From assembly GCA_029379385.1 (NCBI GenBank), contig CM055612.1, forward strand, positions 10,106,001-10,170,000: a DNA stretch of 64,000 bases, in the 5' to 3' direction. This DNA is from Quillaja saponaria (lineage: Eukaryota; Streptophyta; Magnoliopsida; Fabales; Quillajaceae). The translations under genes were made by a program, and so were the position numbers. This document shows, piece by piece, positions 63,060 to 64,000 of this stretch (the first letter of the stretch is position 1; the number at the start of each line of letters is the position of its first letter). The notes below the pieces were generated by a model. It had not been told where the DNA came from. It saw only the letters and a list, made by a program, of their open reading frames with translations, and did no database searches.

Positions 63060-63556
63060 TTATGAAATGCAACAAGCATTGGGATTTTCATCACTGAAGA
63101 GCAGATCAGGAGCTGGTGGGATTCGTTCGATCACATAGAGTGGCTGATAATAATACATCATCCTCTTCATATGTTCCTCATCAATATTGTAAACATTCTC
63201 AATTTCTTCTATTTTCTTCTCCTCCACTTTGCTTTCTTCACCAACTTTTTCTTCTTTATTTTCTTTATCTTTACCCTCTTCTTTCTTTTCCTCTGCTTCT
63301 GCTGGTTTTTCTTCTTCTTTCTTCTTTGCATTCTCTTCCTTTTTCTCTTCCGGTTTTGGTTCCTCTGCCGGTTTCCCTGCTTCCTTAGTTTCTTCTTTCT
63401 TTTCTGGCTCAGGCTCAGGCTGAGGCTCTGGTTGTGGGACAATTCTGGCTTGCTTTTTGGTGCGTCTATAAACGTATTCCACTAGCTTATTGGCATCCAT
63501 GGTCCCTGTGACTATGACCTTTGAAGTGCTAAGCTCTGTCACAGCAGTTTGGACGC
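63060..63556 (-). CDS. Heavy metal-associated isoprenylated plant protein (HIPP), last exon
   Basis: The exon opens after an acceptor (TTGTAG, 63562-63557) at GVQTAVTELSTSKVIVTGTM, the end of an HMA ferredoxin-like fold (through DANKLVEYVYRRTKKQARI). A long Lys/Glu/Pro-rich linker follows, then MMYYYQPLYVIERIPPAPDL, then DENPNACCIS and a stop at 63062-63060. The last four residues, CCIS, form a CaaX box expected to be farnesylated; most HIPPs end CSIM or CSVM. HIPPs bind metal ions or interact with proteins at membranes and the nucleus. Upstream exons with the first CxxC metal site lie beyond 64000, so metal binding cannot be assessed. The open frame continuing to 63584 crosses the acceptor and is not coding. 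Confidence 0.85.
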
Positions 63557-64000
63557 CTACAATCATTAATACATTGTTGCACATTAGTTACATATAAACA
63601 GCAAACATTAAAGTCACTTTCTTCATCATCCCAAACACACACACACACACATATATATTAAGTGGACTAAGTAATCAAACTTTAGGTATAAATTCAATGC
63701 TATCCATGCAACTTTAGGTATACATTAGTTGGCTTCAATTAACAACTAGTTGGTGAAAATTGATCTTTCTTTTGAGGTACAATTTACTGCAGCACATAGA
63801 TTTGTGAATCCTATATAGGACATCCAGCAATTGAAAACAACTGCATGCATGACATGTCAGATGGAGCCCACAGCCAGATGCTGATTTGGCAGGATATGGG
63901 TGGATACAGGAGAGTGAAACTTATTCAGGATATCCTTATTGGATTCCTTTTGTCACATTTTCTTGTGAGTCACAATCACAATACTTACATTAACATTTCC
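63557..64000 (-). other. Intron of the HIPP gene
   Basis: Between the last exon and the unseen upstream exons. It has a (CA)n/(TA)n microsatellite at about 63629-63657. No coding block with HMA similarity was seen on either strand. Confidence 0.5.

Noticed and set aside
63116..63485. Three long plus-strand frames opposite the HIPP exon (Phe/Leu/Ser-rich)
   Set aside because: They are shadows of the Lys/Glu-rich minus-strand exon, which has clear HMA and CaaX similarity.

Overview
The window is nuclear DNA of a flowering plant, most likely a woody eudicot. The genes have introns with GT..AG borders, the intergenic DNA is very AT-rich, and there are many transposons of plant types (hAT with BED finger, CACTA/En-Spm, MITEs, a tRNA-derived SINE, LTR pieces). 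The protein families are plant-specific (DMR6, COMT, HIPP). I cannot name the species from sequence alone.

Layout. 1-1004 is the 3' part of a hAT element. 1005-12000 is a transposon graveyard: a CACTA-type transposase relic on the minus strand (about 1690-2790), a tandem-repeat ORF (4299-4808), and an LTR-like repeat cut by a near-complete CACTA element (7506-11649). A plastid trnI-GAU fragment lies at about 12726-12800. 12800-16400 is AT-rich with a SINE copy. The gene core is 16538-25585: an intact four-exon DMR6-type 2-oxoglutarate oxygenase (+), a convergent intact four-exon caffeic acid O-methyltransferase (COMT, -), and an orphan frameshifted COMT exon 1 (-). 25586-38170 has no intact gene; it holds a ~1.0 kb TIR element, a GGCC-rich repeat patch and a hAT element bounded by target duplications (32286-37012). 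38173-40291 is a nascent-polypeptide-associated complex alpha-like gene (+) with two single-base frame breaks. It converges on a five-exon gene of unknown function (41367-46987, -), which also has two single-base frame breaks. 48000-63000 is mostly repeats (LTR end, SINEs, MULE-type MITEs, LTR/PBS fragments) with one plausible small-protein ORF (55801-55992, -). The last exon of a HIPP metallochaperone-like gene (63060-63556, -) runs off the right edge.

How the genes relate. DMR6 lowers salicylic acid by hydroxylation and COMT methylates lignin precursors. Both are phenylpropanoid or defence related, but adjacency in plants does not by itself show a pathway cluster. I found no convincing unknown multi-gene system. 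The best leads are the orphan COMT exon, the recurring single-base indels, the SINE family with a target duplication, the plastid insertion with mainly transition changes, and the uncharacterised protein with a duplicated MARFH-type motif.
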